A DNA stretch of 64,000 nucleotides, taken from the NCBI GenBank assembly GCA_049323655.1, contig JBMONO010000017.1, positions 1-64,000 of the forward strand, given 5' to 3'. Of this stretch, positions 53,366 through 62,019 are shown one piece after another (positions within the stretch are counted from its first letter, which is position 1; the number at the start of each line of letters is the position of its first letter). Both the position numbers and the translations under genes were made by a program. The DNA is from DB1 sp049323655 (GTDB taxonomy: Bacteria > Desulfobacterota > Desulfobulbia > Desulfobulbales > SURF-16). Below the pieces are notes generated by a model. It did not search any database. It worked only from the letters and a program-made list of their open reading frames with translations, and was not told the DNA's origin.

Positions 53366-55920
53366 CAGAGACCAAGCAGCCGGTAGATGGCGTTCATGTC
53401 AAGCCGCGCCCGGACGATGGCGGCCAACCGGTCAAAGGCGGGCTCCAGATCATAGGATGCCAGCACCCGGCCCTGGGGGGCAAGGCCGCGGCGGGTGCGC
53501 AACCGGTCGATGAACCAGCGGCGGAAGGGATCGGCGTCAAAGATGCCGTGCAGGTAGCTCCCCCAGATCAGGCCGTTTTCCGAACTCGCGCAGATGCGCT
53601 CCCCCGCCACCCCGGCGAGCACGGCGGGCAGGACGGTGCGGCTGCGACCATGATGAATCTCGTAGCCGTGGACGGCAAGGCCCGACTCCCCATGCACCGC
53701 ACTGCGCCGGGTCAGGGTCTTGTCCGCCTCCAGGGTGGTGGTGAGGTTCAGGAGTCCCAGACCGGCAATCGCTTTACCCTCCGATTCAAGCCCATGCGGA
53801 TCGTCGATATGGCTGCCCAGCATCTGAAAGCCGCCGCAGATGCCGACGATCTCCATCCGGCCTGCCGCGGCCAGGCGGCGGATCAGGTCGGCCAGTCCGC
53901 TGTGGACCAGATGATCGAGATCGGTCATGACGTTTTTGCTGCCCGGCAACAGCAGGGCCGCCAGCCGATCCGCCACCCGTTCCAGATCGGCCAGACTGCG
54001 GACCACATGAAGATGAACATCGGGTTCCAGGAGAAAGGGCTCGACATCGGTAAAGTTCGAGATATGGGGCAGATCGATCAGGGCCATCTCCACCTGATCG
54101 TCAGAGGCCGGCCCCTTTTTCTCATAGAGGCCGGCCTTGAAGCTGACCGAATCCTCCTCCGGCAGGCCGAGCTTGGGCAGATACGGCACCACGCCCAGCA
54201 CCGGCCTGCCCGTATGGGCGAGGGTATAGGCAAAGGCGTCGTCCAGCAGCGATTCGGTGCCGCGAAAACGGTTGACGATAAAACCGGCCACCAGCTCCCG
54301 CTCCCATTCGGCCAGCACCTCCATGATGCCGACAAAGGAAGCGAAAACCCCGCCCCGGTCGATGTCGCCGACCAAGAGCACCGGCGAGCGGGCATAAGCG
54401 GCCATCCGCATGTTGACGATGTCGTGGTGTTTGAGGTTGACCTCGCCCGGACTACCCGCCCCTTCGAGGATCATGGCGTCGTATTCATGGGCCAGCCCGT
54501 CATAGGCGGCGCACACCGCCTGCCAGGCCTGCGGCTTGTAGGCGACGTACTGGCCGATGGTCATGTTGGCCACCGGTTTGCCGTTGACAATGACCTGACT
54601 GCCGACATCGCTCGATGGTTTCAGCAGCACCGGATTCATCCGCACGTCCGGATCAAGACGGGCCGCCTGGGCCTGCACCACCTGGGCCCGGCCCATCTCC
54701 AGGCCGTCGCGGGTGACATGGGAGTTGAGCGACATGTTCTGCGCCTTGAAGGGGGCGACCCGCAACCCGTCCTGCAGGAGAATGCGGCAGAGCGCCGCAG
54801 TCAACACCGATTTGCCGGCGTTGGAGGCGGTCCCTTGCAGCATCAGCGCCGGGGTGCGGCGCGGCGGTTTTGGGCGGGGGCGACCAAGCACCTTGGCCAG
54901 GGCCGCGACCAGTCGTTCGTTGTCCGCCTCACCGCGCACGGCAAGGCGGAAGAAAGAGCGACCGTTGTCGGGCAGGCCGGTGCAATCGATGCCGCTGCCG
55001 CTGATGGCAATGCCCGCGGCCGCGAGCCTTTCGGCCAGCTGATCAACACTCATTTTTTGCTGATCAAGGCGGACCAGCAGGAAATTGGCCTCGCCCGGAT
55101 AAACGGTCAGCCCGGCCAGCCGGCCAAGCTCGGCGGCGAGGTCGTCGCGCAGGCGGGACAGCGCGGCCCGGCTCTCCTCGATGTACGCATGATCATCCAG
55201 AAAGGCGGTGACCGCAACAACGGCCAGCGGGCTCACCGCGCCGGGCAGGAGCAGCTCGCCCAGCCGGGCGATGATCTCCGGCGCCGCGGAGCAGCAGCCG
55301 AGGGGCAGGCCGGGGATGGCGTAAAAATGGGAAAGCGAGCGGACAATGAGGAGATTTGCCGCCGACAGACCGGCCAGGGAGCGATACCCCGCGACAAAAT
55401 CGGCCCAGGTCTCGTCAATGACAAAAAGGGTGGCGGGGCAAGCGCCCACCAGCCCCAGCAGTTCCCCGCGAGGCATGGCGCGGCCGCTGGGATCGTTTGG
55501 CTGGCTGACAAAAACGATCTCGTCGCCGCGCAGCGACCGGCCAAGGCGGGCAAGATCGGGCCGCAAATCAGGTTCGGCAACGAAAGACAAACAGTGGGTT
55601 TCCAGGCCGGCCCGGCGGCAGGTCCCGGCAGAGAGCGCCGGGCCGGGCAGCGGGATGATGGCGCGCGGCCGACCGGCGCTTCTGGCAATGGCGACAAGCA
55701 GCTCCTCCACCCCGCAACCAATCGCCAGCCGCTCCGGGGCAATTCCCAGCGAATCGGCCAGGGCGGAAATCAGCGCGCCATCGATTGCCTCCGGCGGCCG
55801 GCAGAGGGTCTCCACCCCCCGGCTGACGATGCGGCGCAGGGATTCCGGCGGGCCCAGCGGGTTGACCGCCAGGCTGAAGTCAATGAAATCAGAAGATCCG
55901 ACGTTCTGCGACGCCATCAC
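53365..55920 (-). CDS. cobQ: CobD-like (PLP-lysine-less) / cobyric acid synthase CobQ fusion
   Basis: 851 residues. Residues 1-340 have the CobD (L-threonine-O-3-phosphate decarboxylase, class I aminotransferase fold) pattern: SQPNDPSGRAM, VIDETWADF and RSLSHFYAIPGLPLG. The Schiff-base lysine expected in SLxKFxAIPGL is His198. No lysine occurs at all before about residue 287, so this half should not hold PLP covalently. Residues 355-851 are an intact CobQ (P-loop-like MLQGTASNAGKSVLTAALCR, LEGAGSPGEVN, GICGGFQMLG glutaminase Cys), which amidates adenosylcobyrinic acid. The CobD half may be a dead scaffold or may act differently. Overlaps cobT by 4 nt. Confidence 0.88.
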   Translation of the reverse strand: MMASQNVGSSDFIDFSLAVNPLGPPESLRRIVSRGVETLCRPPEAIDGALISALADSLGIAPERLAIGCGVEELLVAIARSAGRPRAIIPLPGPALSAGTCRRAGLETHCLSFVAEPDLRPDLARLGRSLRGDEIVFVSQPNDPSGRAMPRGELLGLVGACPATLFVIDETWADFVAGYRSLAGLSAANLLIVRSLSHFYAIPGLPLGCCSAAPEIIARLGELLLPGAVSPLAVVAVTAFLDDHAYIEESRAALSRLRDDLAAELGRLAGLTVYPGEANFLLVRLDQQKMSVDQLAERLAAAGIAISGSGIDCTGLPDNGRSFFRLAVRGEADNERLVAALAKVLGRPRPKPPRRTPALMLQGTASNAGKSVLTAALCRILLQDGLRVAPFKAQNMSLNSHVTRDGLEMGRAQVVQAQAARLDPDVRMNPVLLKPSSDVGSQVIVNGKPVANMTIGQYVAYKPQAWQAVCAAYDGLAHEYDAMILEGAGSPGEVNLKHHDIVNMRMAAYARSPVLLVGDIDRGGVFASFVGIMEVLAEWERELVAGFIVNRFRGTESLLDDAFAYTLAHTGRPVLGVVPYLPKLGLPEEDSVSFKAGLYEKKGPASDDQVEMALIDLPHISNFTDVEPFLLEPDVHLHVVRSLADLERVADRLAALLLPGSKNVMTDLDHLVHSGLADLIRRLAAAGRMEIVGICGGFQMLGSHIDDPHGLESEGKAIAGLGLLNLTTTLEADKTLTRRSAVHGESGLAVHGYEIHHGRSRTVLPAVLAGVAGERICASSENGLIWGSYLHGIFDADPFRRWFIDRLRTRRGLAPQGRVLASYDLEPAFDRLAAIVRARLDMNAIYRLLGL

Positions 55921-56981
55921 TTGTCCGCCTCGGACACCGCTGCCTCGGCAAAGGTGGCGATATCGGTCAGCACATGCACCGCCGCCTCCACCACATTCAT
56001 GGCGAGCGCCGCGCCGGTGCCCTCGCCGAGCCGCATGTTGAGATCAAGGAGCGGCTCCTTGCCGAGCCGCTCCTGCATGAGCCTGTGCCCCGGCTCCACG
56101 CTGCGGTGGGCGGCGATGATATAATCGGCCACCTCGGGCTTCAAGCCATGGGCGATAAGCGCCCCGGCGGTGGAGATAAAGCCGTCCACCACCACCGGTT
56201 TACGCTGCGCCGCCGCGCCGAGAATGATGCCGGCAATACCGCCGATCTCGAAACCACCGACCCTGGCCAGCACGTCAAGGGCATCGGCCGGGTCCGGTTG
56301 GTTGACGGCGAGGCTTTTTTCGATCACCGCGATCTTGTGGCGCAGTTGCCCGTCATCAAGGCCGGTGCCCCGGCCGCAGATGGCACCGACCTCGACCCCG
56401 GTCAGCGCGGCGAGGATGGCGGTGCTCGGCGTGGTGTTGCCGATGCCCATGTCGCCGGTGCCGAAGACATCGGTGTCCGGACCGAGCAGCCGGGCCACCT
56501 CGATGCCCGCCTCGATGGCCGCCATTGCCTGCTCGCGGCTCATGGCCGGCCCGGCGGCGATATTGGCGGTGCCGGGTGCGATCTTGCGGTCAATGATCTT
56601 GCCGGCGCGGGCCAGTTCGGCGAGATCGGCCGCCACCCCCATGTCCACCACCACCACCCGCGCCCCACACTGGCGGGCCAGGGCATTGATGCCCGCTCCA
56701 CCGCGCACGAAGTTGTGCACCATCTGTGGGGTCACCTCGCTGGGGAATTTACTCACCCCCTCGACCACCACCCCATGATCGCCGGCCATGGTGACAACGG
56801 CCTTGCGGCGCACAGGCGGGTTCATCGACCGGGTCATGCCGGCCAGGTCCAGGGCCAGGTCCATCAGCCGGCCCAGGGACCAGTGGGGCAGACAGAGACT
56901 GTCGAGCCGCTGCCGGGCGGTCGCCCGCCATTCTTCGTCCTGTCGGCTGATTTCGTGCAGTGTCTGGTGCAGTACGTTCAT
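55917..56981 (-). CDS. cobT: nicotinate-nucleotide:dimethylbenzimidazole phosphoribosyltransferase
   Basis: 354 residues. CobT signatures: TMAGDHGVVVEGVSKFP, GTGDMGIGNTTPSTA, GGFEIGGIAGIILGAA and the catalytic Glu in NMRLGEGTGAALA. It activates the lower-ligand base to its alpha-riboside phosphate. First gene of the minus-strand operon, directly controlled by the riboswitch-terminator upstream. Substrate breadth of CobT suits either DMB or 5-hydroxybenzimidazole. Confidence 0.95.
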   Translation of the reverse strand: MNVLHQTLHEISRQDEEWRATARQRLDSLCLPHWSLGRLMDLALDLAGMTRSMNPPVRRKAVVTMAGDHGVVVEGVSKFPSEVTPQMVHNFVRGGAGINALARQCGARVVVVDMGVAADLAELARAGKIIDRKIAPGTANIAAGPAMSREQAMAAIEAGIEVARLLGPDTDVFGTGDMGIGNTTPSTAILAALTGVEVGAICGRGTGLDDGQLRHKIAVIEKSLAVNQPDPADALDVLARVGGFEIGGIAGIILGAAAQRKPVVVDGFISTAGALIAHGLKPEVADYIIAAHRSVEPGHRLMQERLGKEPLLDLNMRLGEGTGAALAMNVVEAAVHVLTDIATFAEAAVSEADK

Positions 56982-57001
56982 GACGCTCCTTTGTGCCGGG
57001 C

Positions 57002-57042
57002 AAAAAAAAATCCCCGGACCGTTAAAGAACGACCCGGGGATT
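57002..57042 (-). terminator. intrinsic terminator between riboswitch and cobT
   Basis: On the minus strand AATCCCCGGGTCGTT, a short loop and AACGGTCCGGGGATT, followed by nine T. An obvious rho-independent terminator, 20 nt before the cobT start. Since it separates riboswitch and gene, control is probably by attenuation: terminated when cobalamin is bound. Confidence 0.85.
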
Positions 57043-57105
57043 TCCCAATTTTATCCACGAGACCACCAGCGCCGATATCACCGCGTATCGGTCGCCACAG
57101 CAGAT

Positions 57106-57260
57106 CAGGCAGGTATTCTGACTCCCGGATCATCCTCTGGCCGCGCCTTCCCACCCGCTCCTTGCGGGCAGTGGCATCATGCGGAATCGTCACCGGTCAC
57201 AGCGGCGGGCCCGTCCCCGATTTGCACGGCGGTTCCCTCCCTGATCACTTCAGCCTACAT
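57106..57260 (-). promoter_or_regulatory. cobalamin (adenosylcobalamin) riboswitch
   Basis: Read on the minus strand it shows the conserved core of the class: AATCGGGGACGGGCCCGCCGC, GGTGACGATTCCGCATGATGCCACTG (the B12 box GCCACTG) and the GGGAAGGCGC... final part, ending ...AGTCAGAATACCTGCCTG. Aptamer about 155 nt. Precedes the terminator and cobT. Should switch the four-gene operon off when cobalamin is plentiful. Confidence 0.9.
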
Positions 57261-57383
57261 ACTAAAACAACGCCCAGGAGTCAAGCCCGATGGCGCCGGA
57301 AAAACTCCACGGCCGGTTGACGTTGTCGGGCATTGCTTGACACGAACCCTTCCCTTCAGTACATTTTCGGGAGTGAGAAGCAA

Positions 57384-57516
57384 GACAAACCCGTAAAAAG
57401 TCTTTTTTCACCACAGAGCGCACAGAGGGAGAAGAAAAAAAATCTTTAATTACAATTAGTTAACCCGGTCTGCTCTGCGGTCTCTGTGGTTAATTTTCAG
57501 TTTTTCCGATCTCATC
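57384..57516 (+). mobile_element. MITE-like element, copy 7
   Basis: 133 bp, starting GACAAACCCGTAAAAAGTC and ending TTTTTCCGATCTCATC. Perfect 6-bp direct repeats AAGCAA at 57378-57383 and 57517-57522. Its right end lies about 40 nt before the HIT gene. It is placed between the riboswitch and the oppositely transcribed HIT gene, perhaps replacing part of the promoter spacing. Confidence 0.88.
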
Positions 57517-57554
57517 AAGCAAAGAGCCAGGAAAGAAAACACACGGGAGCCGCT

Positions 57555-57902
57555 ATGGACGCAACAAACTGCCTGTTCTGCAAAATCATCAAGGGGGACA
57601 TCCCCGCCAAGAAAATCTACGAGGATGACGAGGTGCTGGCCTTCTGGGACATTGCCCCCCAGGCGCCGAAACATTTTCTCGTTATCCCGAAAAAACACCT
57701 GAGCGGTCCGACCGCGGTGGGCGAAGAGGACGAGCGCCTCATCGGTAAAATGATGCGGATCGGCGCGGCGGTCGCCCGCGACAACGGCATCGGCGACGAC
57801 TTCCGGGTGGTGTTCAACAACGGGGCCGGCGCCGGCCAGACCGTTTTCCACATCCACATGCATGTGCTCGGCGGCCGGGCCATGAGCTGGCCGCCGGGCT
57901 GA
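57555..57902 (+). CDS. HIT-family nucleotide-binding protein
   Basis: 115 residues from the ATG at 57555 (an upstream ATG at 57486 lies in MITE DNA). Starts CLFCKIIKGDIPAKKIYEDD and ends with the triad motif HIHMHVLGGR (HxHxHxx). HINT/HIT proteins hydrolyse purine nucleoside phosphoramidates. Its stop overlaps the start of the next gene by one nucleotide (TGATG), so they may be co-translated. Confidence 0.93.
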   Translation: MDATNCLFCKIIKGDIPAKKIYEDDEVLAFWDIAPQAPKHFLVIPKKHLSGPTAVGEEDERLIGKMMRIGAAVARDNGIGDDFRVVFNNGAGAGQTVFHIHMHVLGGRAMSWPPG

Positions 57903-58513
57903 TGGCGACGGCCAGTTCAGCCGTCCGCTCCACAGCCGGGGTGATCCTCGCCGGCGGCGCCAGTTCGCGTTTCGGCGGCAACAAGGCGCTCGCCCTGCTG
58001 GAGGGCCGACCGCTCATCGCCCATGTCGCCGATGTGCTGGCATCGGTCTTCACCGAGCTGCTGCTCATCACCAACACCCCGGAGTCTTACCGATTCCTCG
58101 GCTGGCCGATGGCGGCCGACATCAGGCCCGGCCAGGGACCGCTGGCCGGCATCCAGGCGGCCCTGCGGGCCATGGCAACCGACCAGGCCTGTGTCGTGGC
58201 CTGCGACATGCCCCGCATCCGGGCCGACCTGCTCACCCTGCTCGCCGGTCAGCCGGGCAACTGGGACGTGGCCCTGCCCTGGCTTGCAAGCGGGCCGGAA
58301 CCGCTCTGCGCCGTTTATCGAAAAAGCTGCCTGCCGGTCATCGACGACCAGCTCGGCAAGGGCCAGGGCGCGATTCACCTCGCCCTGAACCAGCTTTGTC
58401 TGCGCAGACTAACGGCGGCGGAGATTGTTCCACTCTGCGGCGAGCTCTCCCTGCTGCGCAACATCAACCGGCAGGAGGATCTGCACGCCCTGCTGCCAGC
58501 AGAAGGCGACTGA
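57902..58513 (+). CDS. mobA: molybdenum cofactor guanylyltransferase
   Basis: 203 residues. MobA signature LAGGASSRFGGNKALALLEGR, then DIRPGQGPLAGI and CDMPRI, with PEPLCAVYRKSC near the end. It attaches GMP to molybdopterin for bis-MGD enzymes such as formate dehydrogenases and other DMSO reductase relatives. Related CobY-type enzymes act in cobamide synthesis, so a role in the nearby cob pathway cannot be excluded, but strand and spacing favour MobA. Confidence 0.85.
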   Translation: MATASSAVRSTAGVILAGGASSRFGGNKALALLEGRPLIAHVADVLASVFTELLLITNTPESYRFLGWPMAADIRPGQGPLAGIQAALRAMATDQACVVACDMPRIRADLLTLLAGQPGNWDVALPWLASGPEPLCAVYRKSCLPVIDDQLGKGQGAIHLALNQLCLRRLTAAEIVPLCGELSLLRNINRQEDLHALLPAEGD

Positions 58514-58563
58514 CCGCGCCGCCGTTTCGGCCGATAACCTTCCCCAGCTCTTGGAGAGAGATC

Positions 58564-59136
58564 ATGAAAATTACCTGTGTCCTTGGCAGCCCGCGTAAAA
58601 ACGGCAACAGCGCCACCATTGCCGACCATTTCCTGCAAAAGCTCGCCGCCGCCGGCGCCGAGACCCGCGCCTTTTACCTTAATAGCCTGCAATTCAAGGG
58701 CTGCCAGGCTTGTTACGGCTGCAAGCAGAAAAGCGAGATCTGCGTGCTGCGCGACGATCTCAGCGAGGTGCTCGACGCGGTGCGCGCGGCCGATGTCCTG
58801 GTCATGGCCACCCCCACCTATTACGGCGAGGTCAGCAGCCAGCTCAAGGCCTTTATCGAACGCACCTTCTCCTTTCTCGTGCCCGATTTTCACACCAGCC
58901 CGCAACCGAGCCGGCTGCAACCCGGCAAGACCCTGGTTTTCATCATCACCCAGGGCCACCCGGACGAGGCGATCTTCGCCGACATCTTCCCCCGCTACCA
59001 ACAGTTTTTCAGCTGGTACGGCTACGCCCACTTCCATCTGATCCGGGTCTGCGGCGCAAACCCCGATGACCGCATCATGGAACGGACTGATGTGACGCGC
59101 CGCATCAAGGAAACGGTCGGCAAGATCCTGGCATAA
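58564..59136 (+). CDS. NADPH-dependent FMN reductase / iron-sulfur flavoprotein-like
   Basis: 190 residues; GGAGAGAGATC precedes the ATG. Flavodoxin-like fold: VLGSPRKNGNSATIAD (phosphate-binding), FKGCQACYGCKQKSE (Cys pair CxACxGC that can bind a cluster) and MATPTYYGEVSSQLKAFIER. The pattern suits the Isf/FMN-reductase family, electron carriers or quinone/oxidant reductases of anaerobes. The last 20 residues are basic. Downstream of mobA, likely the same transcript. Confidence 0.8.
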   Translation: MKITCVLGSPRKNGNSATIADHFLQKLAAAGAETRAFYLNSLQFKGCQACYGCKQKSEICVLRDDLSEVLDAVRAADVLVMATPTYYGEVSSQLKAFIERTFSFLVPDFHTSPQPSRLQPGKTLVFIITQGHPDEAIFADIFPRYQQFFSWYGYAHFHLIRVCGANPDDRIMERTDVTRRIKETVGKILA

Positions 59137-59447
59137 GGCAGGCCGGAGGCGGACGTTGGCCGCTGTCCGCTCCCGTTTATTCCAGCACTTCCGCCGAGCG
59201 GGGCAATTTGCAGAAATCCGCCGCCCCTCTTTTACCTCATCCGGCTGGCTCCATTCCTCACTTTTGCGCCGCAGTTCGGCGGACAGCCAATATATCGCAT
59301 TTTCCAATTCCTCGAAAAGGATTTTTGTATTACCTATTAGACAAAATGCCACACCCCTTTTATAGTCCCCGTCATACATTGTATTACAGTCAAGCCGCCG
59401 GTACGTGACGCCATGTCGCGATTGAGAATCCCTGACCAGAAAGAGCC
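59137..59447. other. intergenic, no gene recognised
   Basis: About 310 nt. On the minus strand a frame with AT-rich codons (ILFEELENAIYWLSAELRRK) runs into the shadow of the FMN reductase gene; it may be chance. No hairpin or RNA seen. Probable promoter area for the Hdr-TVP38 gene. Confidence 0.45.
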
Positions 59448-61280
59448 ATGACCACACCTTCCGCCGCCGCCACCTCCCTGACCGGCATGACCGATCCGGA
59501 TCTTGCCAGCGAGATGCGTCTCCATTCGGAAAAATGCATCGAATGCAAACTGTGCCGTAAAGAGTGCCTTTTTTTACAACAGCACGGCAACCCGAAGCAG
59601 ATCGCCGACAGCTACGATCCGGAAGCGGGGCCCGACCGGATGCTGGCCTTTGAGTGCAGCCTCTGTGGCCTGTGCGGAACGGTCTGTCCCGTTGGCATCA
59701 ACCCGTCCTCCATGTTTCTCGCCATGCGCCGACATTACGCCACCAGCGACGGCGATTTTTCCGCCCACGGTGTCATTCTCGGTTATGAACGGCGCGGCAC
59801 GTCACGACAATACACCTACTATGGACTGCCAGCCGATTGCGACACCATTCTCTTTCCCGGCTGCGCCCTGCCCGGCACCCGCCCCGCCAAGGTGCGAGCC
59901 CTTTTTGCCCTCCTGCAACAAACCGTTCCAAATCTCGGCATCGTCCTTGACTGCTGCACCAAACCATCGCATGACCTGGGCCGCGATTCGTTTTTTCATG
60001 CCATGTTCGACGAGATGAAAAAGTATCTTCTCGCACGGGGCGTGAAACGGATTCTCGTCGCCTGTCCCAATTGCTACCGAGTGTTCAAGCAGTATGGTGC
60101 TCCGCTTGCCGTGGCGACCGTCTATGAACATCTGGCCGAGTCCGGGCTGCCGGATGCGCCGGCAGTTCCTGCCGAAGTAACGGTGCATGATCCATGCGGC
60201 ACGCGGGCCGAGGAGCACATCCACGCCTCCATCCGCCGATTGCTCCAGGAAAAGGCGATTACTGTCGAGGAGATGCCCCACCATGGCGGGAAAACCATCT
60301 GCTGCGGCGAGGGCGGTTCAGTGGGCTGCCTCAACCCGGAACTGGCAAAAAACTGGGGCGCACGGCGCGGTGACGAGGCGGGCGGCAAACGCATCGTCAC
60401 CTACTGTGCCGGCTGCGCCAATTTTTTGCAGGCCGTGGCGCCGACCAGTCATATCCTCGACGTCCTGTTCGAGCCGACCGCTGCCCTGGCCGGCAAAGCC
60501 AAGGTAGCAAAGACGCCATGGACCTACATCAACCGCCTTCTGCTGAAACGACATTTCCGGAAAACACTTCCCGCAGCCAACAGCCGGGAGCGCACCTTTT
60601 CCGCCGAACCCCGGACAAAAGGCAACCTGGCAAAGCGCCTTGCCCTGCTGCTGGTCGTGGTGGCCGCCATCGTTGGCCTGCGTCTGACCGGCGCCACCGC
60701 GGCCCTCGACCAGGAAAGCCTACGCGCCATCATCGCCGCCTGCGGGCCGCTGGCACCAGCGGTCTACATCCTTATCTACGCAATCGCGCCGACCCTGCTG
60801 CTGCCGGGCCTGCCACTCACCATTGCCGGCGGTATCCTCTTCGGACCTTTCTGGGGCGTGCTCTACACCATTACCGGCGCAACAATCGGCTGCTGCGTCG
60901 CCTTTCTCGTTGCCCGGTACGTGGGCAGGGGCTGGGTGGAGAAAAAATTGAAAAATCCCCGCTGGCGACAACTGGATGCCATGGTGGAAGAACATGGCTG
61001 GAAGGCAGTCGCCTTTACCCGCCTGATTCCCATCTTTCCCTTTAACCTGCTCAACTATGCCTTCGGACTGACCAAGGTCAAGTTCCATCAGTACGCCATC
61101 ACCTCCCTGCTCTGCATGCTGCCCGCCTGCATCGCCTTTATCGTCTTTTCCAGCTCCCTGCTCGACCTCGTCACCGGGACGATCACCCCGTCCTTTGTCA
61201 TCGGCCTGGTGCTGATCCTTGCCGTCTCCCTGGCTCCGTTGATTTACAAAAAATACCGCCGCTCCCGCCATAAGAGCTGA
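59448..61280 (+). CDS. HdrD/GlpC-like Fe-S protein fused to a TVP38/TMEM64 membrane domain
   Basis: 610 residues. Residues 30-90 hold two 4Fe-4S motifs (CIECKLCRKEC and CSLCGLCGTVCP). A CCG pair follows: FPGCALPGTRP, DCCTKPSHD, CPNCYR, then HDPCGTR, ICCGEGG, YCAGC. This is the HdrD/GlpC/LldE-style redox module. From about residue 395 a polytopic region with LLPGLPLTIAGGILFGPFWG, AFLVARYVGRGW and RLIPIFPFNLLNYAFG is a TVP38/SNARE-associated (VTT) domain. The fusion places electron transfer at the membrane. In E. coli TVP38-type YdjX/YdjZ flank YdjY, and a YdjY-like gene is found here 740 nt on. Function of the fusion is not established. Confidence 0.85.
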   Translation: MTTPSAAATSLTGMTDPDLASEMRLHSEKCIECKLCRKECLFLQQHGNPKQIADSYDPEAGPDRMLAFECSLCGLCGTVCPVGINPSSMFLAMRRHYATSDGDFSAHGVILGYERRGTSRQYTYYGLPADCDTILFPGCALPGTRPAKVRALFALLQQTVPNLGIVLDCCTKPSHDLGRDSFFHAMFDEMKKYLLARGVKRILVACPNCYRVFKQYGAPLAVATVYEHLAESGLPDAPAVPAEVTVHDPCGTRAEEHIHASIRRLLQEKAITVEEMPHHGGKTICCGEGGSVGCLNPELAKNWGARRGDEAGGKRIVTYCAGCANFLQAVAPTSHILDVLFEPTAALAGKAKVAKTPWTYINRLLLKRHFRKTLPAANSRERTFSAEPRTKGNLAKRLALLLVVVAAIVGLRLTGATAALDQESLRAIIAACGPLAPAVYILIYAIAPTLLLPGLPLTIAGGILFGPFWGVLYTITGATIGCCVAFLVARYVGRGWVEKKLKNPRWRQLDAMVEEHGWKAVAFTRLIPIFPFNLLNYAFGLTKVKFHQYAITSLLCMLPACIAFIVFSSSLLDLVTGTITPSFVIGLVLILAVSLAPLIYKKYRRSRHKS

Positions 61281-61290
61281 TTATTCGCCC

Positions 61291-61950
61291 ATGAATTCCG
61301 CCACTCTTTCGCCCGACCTGAAAAAATCACTGACCAGAAAGGCGTGGATAGCCGGTACCCTGCTACTGCTCGCGGCTATCGGCGCCGCCGTTGTCCACCG
61401 CTACTTTTACTTTCTCGACGCCTATTTCTACACTTACGAATTCTACTGGCTGTTCAACGTCAAGAATCTGCGGGCCGGCGACACCGCCATGTTCGTCGAG
61501 TATTTCTCGCCGATGGGCATTAGGACCGAGGCGCTGCCACAGCTTGTGCTCTCACATCTCATCCAGAACTTTTACCTACCATTCACCAAGCCAATCCTGG
61601 TCAACGCGGCGCAATCGGCATTCGGGTGCGGCGTTGGTGCGCTCTTCAGCTATATCGCCCTGACAACAACCGCCTCGCTCGCCTTTGCCATCGGTTCATT
61701 TTTGTTCGGCGACCTTCTTCCTCTGCTGGCAGGGACAAAATTCCCCACCTTCCGGGACAAAATGTTGCGCTCGCCGGGGACGGCAATCGCTCTCTCCCTG
61801 CTTTTTGCCATCCCCTGGATACCGATTGCCCTCCCGGCCATGACCGGAGCACTGCTCAAAGTGCCTTTGCAATCTATGAGCCGCTTCCTGCTGACCGGCC
61901 TGTCGGTGCGGACAGTGACGTTGCTTGCCACTCCGGTCCTGTTTGTCTGA
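61291..61950 (+). CDS. polytopic membrane protein, unidentified
   Basis: 219 residues, 10 nt after the Hdr-TVP38 gene. An N-terminal helix (AWIAGTLLLLAAIGAAVV) is followed by an aromatic-rich periplasmic-like part (HRYFYFLDAYFYTYEFYWLF) and at least three more hydrophobic segments near the C-terminus (SYIALTTTASLAFAIGSFLF and beyond). I do not recognise the family. Since it lies between the TVP38 fusion and the YdjY-like gene, it probably belongs to the same system. Confidence 0.65.
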   Translation: MNSATLSPDLKKSLTRKAWIAGTLLLLAAIGAAVVHRYFYFLDAYFYTYEFYWLFNVKNLRAGDTAMFVEYFSPMGIRTEALPQLVLSHLIQNFYLPFTKPILVNAAQSAFGCGVGALFSYIALTTTASLAFAIGSFLFGDLLPLLAGTKFPTFRDKMLRSPGTAIALSLLFAIPWIPIALPAMTGALLKVPLQSMSRFLLTGLSVRTVTLLATPVLFV

Positions 61951-62019
61951 TAGTGATTTCCGGGCGGGCTTGGGCTGAGTCCGTCAATTGTGCAAAAAAA
62001 AGAAAACAAGGAGAAGCAG

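Noticed and set aside
53548..56124. 858-codon plus-strand frame opposite the cobD-cobQ fusion
   Set aside because: GC-rich antisense reading through a gene with complete CobQ motifs.
59137..59457. Minus-strand frame with ILFEELENAIYWLSAELRRK
   Set aside because: Amphipathic and faintly gene-like, but it has no clear start and runs into the shadow of the FMN reductase gene.
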